Shown here one piece after another: positions 6,070-13,349 of a stretch of 14,899 nt of DNA. The DNA is taken from assembly GCA_910583895.1 (NCBI GenBank), contig CAJTYJ010000062.1, forward strand, positions 1-14,899, in the 5' to 3' direction. The stretch comes from an uncultured Lachnospiraceae bacterium (lineage in GTDB: Bacteria > Bacillota > Clostridia > Lachnospirales > Lachnospiraceae). The position numbers were made by a program, and so were the translations under genes. Positions within the stretch are counted from its first letter, which is position 1. Each line of letters starts with the position of its first letter. The notes beneath the pieces were generated by a model that ran no database searches, was not told the DNA's origin, and saw nothing but the letters and a program-made list of their open reading frames with translations.

Positions 6070-7872
6070 TTACGACCAGTCCCCCAACAGTTCTGTCACT
6101 TCTGTCTCCGTCAGATACGCGGCGCCTGTGATTTTGTCGTCAGCATCACGGATTATTTTGATGTTGACGGTTCCGGCCGGGTTCATATTCAGCGTATAAA
6201 AAGACTGGTTGGCGCGGGTGTCCAGAAAGACATTGACCAGCTGTCCCTGATAGTAATAATTTTTGCCGCTCATGGTAACGCCTGCTGCCTGATATTCCGC
6301 TCTTAGCATTTCTTCCCATTCCTTTTCCTGTTTTTCTTCCAGTCTGTCAAATTCATCACCGCGATCCAGACGGTCATACAGTATGGATTGGAAGTTCCAC
6401 CTTCCATCTTTCAGTGCCCGGTCCAGCCAGGATTCCAGTTCTGCTTCGTCCATGCAGTCCGCCAGGGTGGAGAAAAATGCAGTTTCTTCCTCTGCATATG
6501 TTTTTTCCGCAAAGTCGGCAAACAGGGAAGAGGCCGGATCAAGTCCGCCCACAGCGACAGAGAAGAAAGCAATCTCGTCGTCCGCATAGAGCTTTTCCAG
6601 CCATTTCTTTTGTGCACTTTCATCCAGCCGGGAGAAAGCAATTCCAAACAGCGGCAGGCTGTCTTCCTCATAGTACCGTTCCACTTCTGTGAAAGCGTCT
6701 GCTGCTTCGACCAGGCGATCAGATGCAGAAGAGGGGGCGTCTGCTGCTTCGACCGGCCGATCAGATGCAGAAGAGGAAGCGTCTTCTGTTTCGACCGGGT
6801 GATCAGATGCAGCGGCTGTTTCCATCGTATAAACTCCAACAAAGGCCGCAGCGAAAACCACACACAATGTCAGAATGAAGGTTCCTGTTTTAGCTGCCTT
6901 TGATGGCTGTCGAACATTCATAACTGCACAGATCCTTTCTTTCAACAGTTGTTTATTCTCACTTAAGGTAACGGTTCCCGGAGTCTCCCGGTGTTTCCCC
7001 ACTGCCGCCATGGCGTTAAGCAGAGTAGTTCCATAGTCCTGTGCATTGTCGTGTCCTGCTTTCGCAAGAACTGCCTCATCGCAGGAAAATTCGCACGCCT
7101 TTGTAATTTCCCGGTTCATAAGGTGAACGAGAGGGTTAAACCAGTGCAGGCAGACGGTCAGCTGCACCAGCCATTTATAAAGTATATCTTTTCGCTGCCA
7201 GTGGGTCAGTTCGTGCAGGACGATATACGGAAAATCTTTTTCAGAAATATGAAGGTCCGGCAGGACGATGCACGGATGCAGAAAGCCAGTCAGAAGAGGC
7301 GAAGAAATCAGCGGATGGATACAAAGTTCCACCGGTTTTTTTATACCTGCCTGTTCTGCTGCTGCCGAAAGCCGGTCTAAAACTTTCAGGTCGGAAACCG
7401 GGGTCAGTCCGGCATGGATATACCGCAGAAAGCTCTGATAGACGGTGATTTTCCGTATCAGCATACCCAGTGCAACCAGCAGCCAGATCAGCCGGAGGGG
7501 ACGGATCAGCGGTGATACGGAATCCGGAAATGAACATGCAGTAGTCAAGGCTTCTGCCGCTTGGTCTGCATCTTCGCTGTCCGGTTCAAAACCAACATAA
7601 GGAGCGTCTTTGGGATCCAAAAAGAGCGTCTGCTGCCGGGAGAAAGAAGCGGACCGGGCTATGGCCTGATCCACAGCCTGATAGGTTCTCCCCATCAGGT
7701 TTGTTTCCGGTCCAAAGGGGATAAGCAGCCGTAAGATCACAACGAGCCAGATGTAATATTGCCATTGCCGGCTGATTTTATCTTTTAAAAACGGTTTTCC
7801 CAAAAGCAGTGCCAGGATGAGCAGGGCACCGGAAAAAGACATGGATAAAAATAGTTTGAATAGCAGATTCAT
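6070..7872 (-). CDS. M56-family (BlaR1/MecR1-like) membrane metalloprotease sensor
   Basis: This 600-residue protein resembles BlaR1/MecR1, membrane zinc proteases that sense a signal outside the cell and trigger cleavage of the partner repressor. Membrane segments are visible at about 4-25, 36-53, 122-141 and 331-349. The zinc site H220-E-L-T-H224 and downstream E261-F-S-C-D-E are intact, and L-H-W-F-N-P-L-V at 242-249 is typical of M56. No penicillin-binding domain follows. Instead there are three 14-residue repeats (about 356-397, S-D-R-P-V-E-A-A-D-A type), then about four repeats of roughly 30 residues (402-515, with A-F-F-S and W-L-x-x), and a 65-residue C-terminal domain starting at G-K-N-Y-Y-Y. 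The ligand is therefore probably not a beta-lactam. Its ATG overlaps the repressor's TGA (ATGA), so the two are translationally coupled. Confidence 0.85.
   Translation of the reverse strand: MNLLFKLFLSMSFSGALLILALLLGKPFLKDKISRQWQYYIWLVVILRLLIPFGPETNLMGRTYQAVDQAIARSASFSRQQTLFLDPKDAPYVGFEPDSEDADQAAEALTTACSFPDSVSPLIRPLRLIWLLVALGMLIRKITVYQSFLRYIHAGLTPVSDLKVLDRLSAAAEQAGIKKPVELCIHPLISSPLLTGFLHPCIVLPDLHISEKDFPYIVLHELTHWQRKDILYKWLVQLTVCLHWFNPLVHLMNREITKACEFSCDEAVLAKAGHDNAQDYGTTLLNAMAAVGKHRETPGTVTLSENKQLLKERICAVMNVRQPSKAAKTGTFILTLCVVFAAAFVGVYTMETAAASDHPVETEDASSSASDRPVEAADAPSSASDRLVEAADAFTEVERYYEEDSLPLFGIAFSRLDESAQKKWLEKLYADDEIAFFSVAVGGLDPASSLFADFAEKTYAEEETAFFSTLADCMDEAELESWLDRALKDGRWNFQSILYDRLDRGDEFDRLEEKQEKEWEEMLRAEYQAAGVTMSGKNYYYQGQLVNVFLDTRANQSFYTLNMNPAGTVNIKIIRDADDKITGAAYLTETEVTELLGDWS
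6682..6807 (-). repeat. Three 42-base tandem repeats inside the M56 gene
   Basis: Three contiguous in-frame units of 14 codons encode S-D-H-P-V-E-T-E-D-A-S-S-S-A, S-D-R-P-V-E-A-A-D-A-P-S-S-A and S-D-R-L-V-E-A-A-D-A-F-T-E-V. The DNA of the first two and most of the third is nearly identical. They lie just outside the fourth membrane segment, forming an acidic Ser/Ala linker between the protease and the external repeat domain. Copy number could vary between strains by slippage. Confidence 0.85.
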
Positions 7873-8252
7873 TTTTCCCGTCCTCTCTCCAGCAGTTTCT
7901 TCAATTCTCCGTATTCTTCGTCGGTCAGCAAATCCCCTGAAATCAGAGTGGAAACCAGCCCGGTTGCGTTTCCCTCATAGATCTTATCCAGAAAATGTTT
8001 GGTCTGCACTGCCTGGTATTCAGCTTCTGAAACGAGCGGGGTATATTCATTTCGCCGTCCGATTTTTCTGGCATTTAAAAATCCTTTGTTTATCAGACGG
8101 GACAAGAGGACAATCAGTGTATTTTTCTGACACGGTTTTCCTCTGGCCGCCAGCCCGTCCATGATATAAGGGAATCGTGTCACTTCCTGTGACCGGTTTC
8201 CCCATATGATTTTCATAATTTCAAGTTCTGCATCTGACAGCTGCGGTATCAT
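7869..8252 (-). CDS. BlaI/MecI/CopY-family transcriptional repressor
   Basis: This is a winged-helix repressor of 127 residues from the preferred start, within the family's usual size. The N-terminal segment L-S-D-A-E-L-E-I-M-K-I-I-W is the classic opening of BlaI-type repressors, followed by the DNA-binding helices (K-N-T-L-I-V-L-L-S-R-L) and wing (R-R-N-E-Y-T-P-L-V-S). The C-terminal half, with F-L-D-K-I-Y and L-L-T-D-E-E-Y-G-E-L-K-K-L, is the dimerisation part. The start at 8252 is chosen because AAAGGAGGG sits 7 bases before it; the longer frame to 8279 would place that ribosome binding site inside the gene. It overlaps the M56 gene by 4 bases. It should repress its own operon through the dyads at 8272-8313 and be inactivated by proteolysis. 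Any further regulon lies outside the window. Confidence 0.9.
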   Translation of the reverse strand: MIPQLSDAELEIMKIIWGNRSQEVTRFPYIMDGLAARGKPCQKNTLIVLLSRLINKGFLNARKIGRRNEYTPLVSEAEYQAVQTKHFLDKIYEGNATGLVSTLISGDLLTDEEYGELKKLLERGREK

Positions 8253-8271
8253 GTTTCGTCCCTCCTTTATG

Positions 8272-8288
8272 TATAACAATATGTTGTC
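8272..8288. promoter_or_regulatory. Operator-like dyad 2 (BlaI-type)
   Basis: TATAACAATATGTTGTC matches dyad 1 at 13 of 17 positions in the same register. It lies between the -10 box and the ribosome binding site, with a centre-to-centre spacing of 25 bases from dyad 1. A paired arrangement suggests binding of two repressor dimers. Confidence 0.6.
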
Positions 8289-8294
8289 TTTTGT

Positions 8295-8323
8295 AATATA
8301 ACATAATGTTATACTATTGTCAA
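8295..8323 (-). promoter_or_regulatory. Promoter of the blaI-blaR1-type operon
   Basis: On the - strand the -35 box TTGACA (8318-8323) and the -10 box TATATT (8295-8300) are separated by exactly 17 bases. This is near the sigma-A consensus and correctly placed upstream of the ribosome binding site and start at 8252. The spacer is almost filled by a palindromic operator. Confidence 0.8.
8297..8313. promoter_or_regulatory. Operator-like dyad 1 (BlaI-type)
   Basis: TATAACATAATGTTATA is a perfect inverted repeat of 8-base arms around one central base. It lies across the -35/-10 spacer, so bound repressor would block RNA polymerase. BlaI/MecI operators are short dyads of this layout, although their reported cores are closer to TACA-TGTA. 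Confidence 0.7.
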
Positions 8324-8422
8324 GAGACTGTAAAAATTCCAGTATCCGAACTATCCCGCCAGATTGACAGTGGAAGGCAGTTCAGTGCCCGTTTTTGTCA
8401 CAATGAGCATGGCTGCTTTTAA

Positions 8423-8462
8423 AAAGAACCTCTGTTGCGCTGCTGCATAACAGGGGTTCTTT
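8423..8462 (-). terminator. Rho-independent terminator of the TRAP operon
   Basis: The 14-base arms (8423-8436 and 8449-8462) pair with one G-T wobble or mismatch around a 12-base loop. On the - strand the hairpin is followed by a T run (TTCTTTTTAAAA). It sits about 115 bases after the dctM-type stop. T residues also flank the other side, so it may work in both directions and insulate the blaI promoter. Confidence 0.7.
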
Positions 8463-8473
8463 GACAGTCTGTG

Positions 8474-8499
8474 GCGAGGCAGCCAAAAAACTGCCTCGC
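8474..8499 (-). terminator. Perfect 9-bp hairpin upstream of the terminator
   Basis: GCGAGGCAG and CTGCCTCGC pair perfectly around an 8-base loop CCAAAAAA (TTTTTTGG on the - strand). The T residues are in the loop rather than after the stem, so it is not a classical terminator alone. Together with 8423-8462 it forms a tandem hairpin pair at the end of the operon, which may stabilise the mRNA end. Confidence 0.5.
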
Positions 8500-8575
8500 T
8501 GCTAAAGTCTGATTTTAAGATATTGTTGGAATCAGGATACTTTTTCCTGTTTTAGTTTCTTTGAGGCCAAGTCGA

Positions 8576-9859
8576 TCAGGCCAGTTTCATGAGCCGTGGA
8601 AGGAATAATGACAGTTCTGGTATAAAAGCCACCAGGATCACGGCCACAATCAGTGCGATCAGGTATGGGATCATTCCCCTGACTACCTGCAGGAAGGTCT
8701 GGCCGGAAGTGGCACATGCTGTGAAAAGATTCAGACCAAAAGGCGGAGTCACCATTCCCACTACCAGAGCAACCGAGAATACGATGGCCAGATGCAGATC
8801 ATTCATTCCAAGCGCCAGGCCGATGGGGACAAGAATGGGACCCAGAATCAGCATACTGGCCACCGTCTCCATCAGGCAGCCGATGCCAAACAGAATCAGA
8901 AGCAGTACGACAATGTAGACATATTTATTCCCGAGAAAGGGAGTAACTGCAGATGCGATCTGTGCCGGAATGCCGGTTGCAGACAGGATCCATGACAGAA
9001 CAGCGGACATTCCAACGATAATAATGACCATGGACGAGGTTTCTACTGTTTTGATCAGGGAGTCTGTCAGACTTGCAGGACTCAGTTCCCGGTAGCAGAC
9101 TCCAAGAATCAGGGCAAACGCCACACATACGGCAGCCGCTTCGGTCGGTGTAAAAACGCCCCCATAGATTCCACCCAGTACAATGATCGGGAGAAGGAGC
9201 ACACCCCATGCATGCGTAAATGCTTCAAGAATTTCCTGGAAGGAATATTTTTTTTTCATCTGCCGGATGTTCTGTCTGTGGCAGACCAGAATATTGGCAA
9301 TGATCAGTGACAGTGCCATCAGGCATCCCGGGCCGATGGCGGCCATAAACATGGCAGGGACGGATACGCCCATGGTAGTACCGTAGACGATCATACAGAT
9401 ACTTGGAGGAATGACCGGTCCTAGGGCTCCTCCGCATGCCAGCAGGCCGGCTGCGCTGTCTTCTTGATATCCTCCGGACTTCATTGCCGGATACATGATG
9501 GCGCCGATGGCAGCTACGGTGGCCGGACCGGATCCGGTCAGCGCTGCAAATACGGCACAGCACATGACGGTAATGGTTCCCATTCCGCCCGGAATCCAGA
9601 AAAACGCACGTTCTAAAAAGAGGACGAGCCGTTTGGAGAGTCCGCCTTTGTCCATCAGATATCCGGCAAGTGTGAACAGAGGAATTGCCAGCAGTGTATA
9701 GCTGTCCATGCCGTTTAATGAGCGCTGGGCGATCAGAATCAGCGGTTTCATATGGGTGAAAAGCAAAAAACCGATACCAGAATATGCGATGCTGAAGCAT
9801 ACCGGGATTCCAATGATAATGAAAAGAATCAAAATTCCAAAAAGAATGACTGCACTCAA
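8576..9859 (-). CDS. dctM: TRAP transporter large permease, DctM family
   Basis: This 427-residue, highly hydrophobic protein is the ion-coupled channel subunit of a tripartite (TRAP) transporter, which imports organic acids or similar solutes using a sodium or proton gradient. Family hallmarks are G-I-P-V-C-F-S-I-A-Y-S-G (17-28), L-L-A-I-P-L-F-T-L-A-G-Y-L-M (56-69) and F-A-A-L-T-G-S-G-P-A-T-V-A-A-I-G (104-119). They also include C-G-G-A-L-G-P-V-I-P-P-S (142-153). Length and about a dozen membrane segments match intact members. The start is TTG at 9859, supported by AAGGAGGTG seven bases upstream and by a 4-base TTGA overlap with the DctQ stop, so the two are translationally coupled. It is the last gene of the operon. 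The substrate cannot be read from this subunit. Confidence 0.93.
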   Translation of the reverse strand: MSAVILFGILILFIIIGIPVCFSIAYSGIGFLLFTHMKPLILIAQRSLNGMDSYTLLAIPLFTLAGYLMDKGGLSKRLVLFLERAFFWIPGGMGTITVMCCAVFAALTGSGPATVAAIGAIMYPAMKSGGYQEDSAAGLLACGGALGPVIPPSICMIVYGTTMGVSVPAMFMAAIGPGCLMALSLIIANILVCHRQNIRQMKKKYSFQEILEAFTHAWGVLLLPIIVLGGIYGGVFTPTEAAAVCVAFALILGVCYRELSPASLTDSLIKTVETSSMVIIIVGMSAVLSWILSATGIPAQIASAVTPFLGNKYVYIVVLLLILFGIGCLMETVASMLILGPILVPIGLALGMNDLHLAIVFSVALVVGMVTPPFGLNLFTACATSGQTFLQVVRGMIPYLIALIVAVILVAFIPELSLFLPRLMKLA

Positions 9860-10350
9860 TTTTGCACCTCCTTGTTATCTTTTGGAAGAAACAATTCCAA
9901 AAAGCGTTTTGCGGCGCTTAACATCATACCAAATGCCCCGAAGGGGATGGCTGCATATACAAAGCTCATGGGGATACGCAGCATACTGCTCAGCTGCCTG
10001 GAAGTGATGCTGGTACATTTGATGCCCTGGACAAACAACAGTGCCGCACACAGAAACACCATGAGGTTTAAAAATCCGGAATGATACATACGGGCTTTTC
10101 CTTTCAAACCGTCATGCAGGATGGAAATATGGGCATTGGACCATTTTTCCACACAGACTGCGCTTCCCAGAAAACCGAGCCAGATAAAACAGTACCGGCT
10201 GATTTCCTCTGTTCCGGGAACGGCGCTTCCAAGAACGTACCGCGAAAATACCTGCAGAATACATGCAATACAGATAATTACCAGCAGCAGAACGCCAAAA
10301 TAAGTATAGACTTTATTGACCAGGTTACAAAATTGCTTGAAATATTTCAT
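9856..10350 (-). CDS. dctQ: TRAP transporter small permease, DctQ family
   Basis: This is a four-helix membrane subunit that pairs with DctM. From the preferred start it has 164 residues (M-K-Y-F-K-Q-F), a typical DctQ length. Membrane segments lie at about 17-35, 53-72, 92-110 and 128-147. Family features are the S-R-Y-V-L and E-E-I-S-R-Y-C-F-I-W-L-G-F-L-G segments between the first two helices. ATG 10350 is chosen because AAGGAGGCAGACCC precedes it; the frame extends to 10398, but the extra residues are hydrophilic, lack a ribosome binding site and overlap the DctP end. It lies between the DctP and DctM genes, as in most TRAP operons. Confidence 0.9.
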   Translation of the reverse strand: MKYFKQFCNLVNKVYTYFGVLLLVIICIACILQVFSRYVLGSAVPGTEEISRYCFIWLGFLGSAVCVEKWSNAHISILHDGLKGKARMYHSGFLNLMVFLCAALLFVQGIKCTSITSRQLSSMLRIPMSFVYAAIPFGAFGMMLSAAKRFLELFLPKDNKEVQN

Positions 10351-10381
10351 GGGTCTGCCTCCTTCTGACGGTTTTTCCCGG

Positions 10382-11458
10382 TTACTGGACAGATGCAACC
10401 TTGTTCATCACAGTGTCTAAAAGCTCCTGCCCGATTTCGCCGGTATAGTTTTCATAGACTTTCTGTGCCACTTCTGTAAATCCGGATTTGTCAGCGCACT
10501 GGTTCACTTCCATATTTTCACCGATTTCTTCCAGCCAGCCGGCTTCTTTTTCCTGAATATACTTGCGGTTTTCTTCCATCGCGTAGTCTGCTGCCTCCTG
10601 TACCCATTGCTGTTGTTCTTCGGTCAGGCTGTCCCAGGTCATGCCGGAAATGCACAGGTCCAGAGCGGTGAACAAATGTTCGGTCAGAGAATAATAATCG
10701 CATACTTCCCAGTAGGCACCGCTGTAGACGGATGCCGTCGGCAGTTCAAAACCATCCACGGTTCCCTGCTGACATGCTGTATAGACCTCTGAGAACGCCA
10801 TGGCGGTGGGACTTGCACCGAAGGAAGAGAAGCAGTCGCTCCAGATGGCATTTTCCGGAAGGCGGAGCTTCATTCCTGCCACATCTTCCATGCTGTTGAT
10901 TGGTTTGATGTTATTCAGGCAGTTTCTAAAACCATTGTCTCCCATTCCAAGAATCAGAATCCCTGCTTCTTCATAAAGCTGCTGTTTCAAAGGGTCCATG
11001 ATGGCGTCATCGTCAAATACGGCATATACCTGGTCACGATTTCCAAACAGAAACGGCAGATCAAAAACCTGGAGTGCCGGAAGGAAAGAACCAAGGGAAG
11101 AATTCATGGAGAATGACATGTCCACAGTGCCCATCTGCATTCCTTCGATCACTTCACGGTCTGTACCAAGCTGAGAGTCACCGACCACCTTGACAGCGAT
11201 CGTTCCGCCGGACAGCTTGTCTAACTGATCGGCAAAGGTCAGGCAGGTATGATGCAGATTATCGTCGTCGTTGCCGGGGTTGACATGAGCAAGCTGAAGT
11301 GTCATGGAAGCACTGTCAGCGGTCTGTTCCGGAGCTGCTGTTTCCGCATCTGAAGCGGCAGTGTTGTCAGAGGGGGAGTTGTCAGAGGTGCCGCAGCCGT
11401 TCAACATGACAGTGGTCAGGGCGATACATAACAGGATGCTTACAGATTTCTTTTTCAT
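10382..11458 (-). CDS. dctP: TRAP transporter substrate-binding lipoprotein, DctP family
   Basis: This 358-residue extracytoplasmic receptor delivers the solute to DctQM. Residues 1-21 are a lipoprotein signal peptide with lipobox L-N-G-C22, followed by a Ser/Thr/Ala/Asp linker to about residue 52, so the mature protein is membrane-anchored as in Gram-positives. DctP hallmarks are V-G-D-S-Q-L-G-T-D-R-E (92-101), F-D-L-P-F-L-F (132-138) and M-K-L-R199-L-P-E-N. Q-G-T-V-D-G-F-E-L-P (231-240) is also present. R199 corresponds to the Arg that binds the substrate carboxylate in characterised DctP proteins, so the ligand is probably a carboxylic acid. The start at ATG 11458 has AAAGGAGAACAAGACC upstream. 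It follows the amidohydrolase gene by 20 bases and precedes dctQ by about 31, which fits one transcript. Confidence 0.93.
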   Translation of the reverse strand: MKKKSVSILLCIALTTVMLNGCGTSDNSPSDNTAASDAETAAPEQTADSASMTLQLAHVNPGNDDDNLHHTCLTFADQLDKLSGGTIAVKVVGDSQLGTDREVIEGMQMGTVDMSFSMNSSLGSFLPALQVFDLPFLFGNRDQVYAVFDDDAIMDPLKQQLYEEAGILILGMGDNGFRNCLNNIKPINSMEDVAGMKLRLPENAIWSDCFSSFGASPTAMAFSEVYTACQQGTVDGFELPTASVYSGAYWEVCDYYSLTEHLFTALDLCISGMTWDSLTEEQQQWVQEAADYAMEENRKYIQEKEAGWLEEIGENMEVNQCADKSGFTEVAQKVYENYTGEIGQELLDTVMNKVASVQ

Positions 11459-11478
11459 GGTCTTGTTCTCCTTTTGTT

Positions 11479-12630
11479 TTATTGGTTAAAAAAATCGTAT
11501 TGGCGGTACAAAATCCGTCCATCTTTGATGGTCATCATGGGACGCAGAATCTGATCTCCTTCCATATGGCTGCCGTAGTGGTCTTTAAAATGGACTTTTT
11601 TCTTTTCCAGGCAGAAGAGTGCAAGATCTGCAGGTGCCCCGGGGATCAGAAAGCCATTCTGGCCGGCTTCTATCTGTCTGGCCGGGGTGGAGGTTACTCT
11701 GGGCAGAAGTTCCTCAAAACGCATACCCAGATTCAAAAGTTCCGTCAGGATATGAGACAGGGAGTAGGCCGGCGGTTTCATAAAAGAGAGCATGCTCAGG
11801 TCGGAGGATATGATGTCCGGAAAGAATCCTTCGGATATTGCGGTTCTGGCAATATCCAGTGAAAAATTCATACTGCCATGTGCGCAGTCAAAGAGGATTC
11901 CCTGCTTTTGTGCTTCCCGTACTTCAGGAAGCACATGACTGTTTTCATCCAGGATTGTCCGTCCTTTTTTATGAAAACAATGGCAGAATACATCTCCTTT
12001 TCGCAGAATTTCCAGCGTGTCCCGGATTTCTCCGGGAGAGTCTGTGGTATGGACAACAACCGGCAGTCCTGCTTCCCGGGCGATTTTTATGGCCTCTTTC
12101 AGAGGGGTCAGTCCTCTTTCTTTTACGATCTCCCGGCTTTGGCGTACTTTGATGGCGACAATGATTCCTTTATATTGTTCACACAGTCTTAGAATCTGGT
12201 CTCTCTGATACAGTGCAGGATCCATGTTTTCCAGATAGTACACACCGGGCTGCCCGGCACTGCAGATATTCAGCATGGCCTTCACGTTAACCGTACTGTG
12301 CAGAATATCACTTCGATAAAAGCTTTCAAAGCCGGATACGCCTGCAGAACCTCCATCCACCACGGTTGTGACTCCGCTGATGGCAGCCGGAAGATCCGGG
12401 TGCAGCGCAAATTCACATCCGCCGGTAAATGCATGCATGTGGTAATCGGTCAGTCCGGGAACCACGTAGCATCCACGGGCGTCGATCACCTGGACGGCTT
12501 CTTTTTCTTCTGCGGTTCCGACTGCGCAGATCTTTCCATTCTGAACTGCAAGGCTGCCGGTTTTACAGATGCCTGCTGCCGGATCCATCAGTGTGCCGTT
12601 TTGAATGAGAATGTCGTATTTTGCCATCAT
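11479..12630 (-). CDS. Amidohydrolase/deacetylase-family metallohydrolase (COG3964-like)
   Basis: This 383-residue TIM-barrel metalloenzyme of the amidohydrolase superfamily has an intact active site: H64-M-H66 after strand 1, K161 in V-A-I-K-V-R-Q-S (bridging carboxylated lysine), H194 in V-V-V-H-T-T-D-S, H217 in F-C-H-C-F-H and D277 in S-S-D-L-S. The N-terminal D-I-L-I-Q-N-G-T and C-terminal P-A-D-L-A-L-F strands form the usual beta-sandwich. The overall order resembles the COG3964 group (EF0837/Atu3266 type), whose characterised members hydrolyse acylated 2-hydroxyacids such as acetyl-(R)-mandelate; this is recalled family knowledge. That fits the 2-hydroxyacid dehydrogenase in the same operon. 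ATG 12630 overlaps the preceding TGA; the second ATG at 12627 is better spaced from GGGAGG. It could instead act on an amide or a cyclic imide. Confidence 0.85.
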   Translation of the reverse strand: MMAKYDILIQNGTLMDPAAGICKTGSLAVQNGKICAVGTAEEKEAVQVIDARGCYVVPGLTDYHMHAFTGGCEFALHPDLPAAISGVTTVVDGGSAGVSGFESFYRSDILHSTVNVKAMLNICSAGQPGVYYLENMDPALYQRDQILRLCEQYKGIIVAIKVRQSREIVKERGLTPLKEAIKIAREAGLPVVVHTTDSPGEIRDTLEILRKGDVFCHCFHKKGRTILDENSHVLPEVREAQKQGILFDCAHGSMNFSLDIARTAISEGFFPDIISSDLSMLSFMKPPAYSLSHILTELLNLGMRFEELLPRVTSTPARQIEAGQNGFLIPGAPADLALFCLEKKKVHFKDHYGSHMEGDQILRPMMTIKDGRILYRQYDFFNQ

Positions 12631-13325
12631 TCACCTCCCTGGTTTCCGTTTACGATCTCACAGTTGATCTCTTTGAGCTTTTCTTTTACCCATGGTCTGA
12701 TATAGGTGCCGTTTTCCAGAATATCGCTCATAATTGCGGCTTCTTTCTTTTCCGTTTCCAGCACGGCATCTGCAACTTCTTCGGCAATTGCAGGAGAGAT
12801 TATGACGATTCCGTCCTGGTCTCCGACGATGATATCTCCGGGATGGACCAGCTTTCCTCCGATGACTACCGGCACATTGATCTCTCCGGGGCCGTTCTTA
12901 TAGGGACCGTTTGGGGTTACGCTTCGGGCGTAGACGGGAAAATGCTCCATTCGGGAGATGCCGTCACGGTCACGGATTGCCCCGTCGCATACGATTCCTG
13001 CGATTCCCCGGGATCTGCAGTAGGCGGCCATCAGTTCGCCGAAAATCGCCCGGTTATCAAATCCGCCCGCGTCGATCAGGATGACATCTCCCGGTCTGGC
13101 CAGATCCATGGCTGCATGGAACATGAGATTGTCTCCCTGGGGCACACGGATGGTAAAAGCGGTTCCAAGAAGCTGACCTTTACCCATGGGGATGATGGAA
13201 GCATCTACGGCAGCGATTCTACCCATATTATCATCAATATTGGCAACCGGCATTCCCCGGAAACGGTTCACCAGCTGAGGATCGGGTCTTTTAAAGTCTT
13301 TTATGATTCTGCATGCTGTGTACAT
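12627..13325 (-). CDS. RraA-family protein, HMG/CHA aldolase-like
   Basis: This 232-residue protein has the RraA fold shared by the RNase E inhibitor RraA and by 4-hydroxy-4-methyl-2-oxoglutarate / 4-carboxy-4-hydroxy-2-oxoadipate aldolases. Diagnostic motifs are G-E-L-M-A (96-100), then D114-G-A-I-R118-D119 and G-D-Q-D-G-I-V-I-I-S (168-177). G-E-L plus R-D supply the metal and pyruvate-binding residues of class II pyruvate aldolases, so an enzyme is more likely than an RNase regulator. The C-terminal tail beyond about residue 200 is typical of longer enzyme members. It sits between hydroxyacid dehydrogenase and amidohydrolase genes and overlaps the latter by 4 bases. The expected reaction is retro-aldol cleavage of a 4-hydroxy-2-oxoacid to pyruvate plus a carbonyl compound, or decarboxylation of a 2-oxodiacid such as oxaloacetate. 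The substrate is unknown. Confidence 0.85.
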   Translation of the reverse strand: MYTACRIIKDFKRPDPQLVNRFRGMPVANIDDNMGRIAAVDASIIPMGKGQLLGTAFTIRVPQGDNLMFHAAMDLARPGDVILIDAGGFDNRAIFGELMAAYCRSRGIAGIVCDGAIRDRDGISRMEHFPVYARSVTPNGPYKNGPGEINVPVVIGGKLVHPGDIIVGDQDGIVIISPAIAEEVADAVLETEKKEAAIMSDILENGTYIRPWVKEKLKEINCEIVNGNQGGE

Positions 13326-13349
13326 TCGTTTTTTCCTTTCTGCTCTGGC

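Noticed and set aside
6682..6807. A possible CRISPR-like array
   Set aside because: The repeats are contiguous 42-base coding units without spacers, in frame with the M56 gene.
8252..8279. The longer N-terminus for the BlaI-type repressor
   Set aside because: The extra codons contain the AAAGGAGGG ribosome binding site of the ATG at 8252, and family members begin near L-S-D-A-E.
9225..9800. A 191-codon - strand frame inside the dctM gene
   Set aside because: It is the other frame of a strongly supported DctM coding sequence. Its His/Arg-rich translation has no family features.
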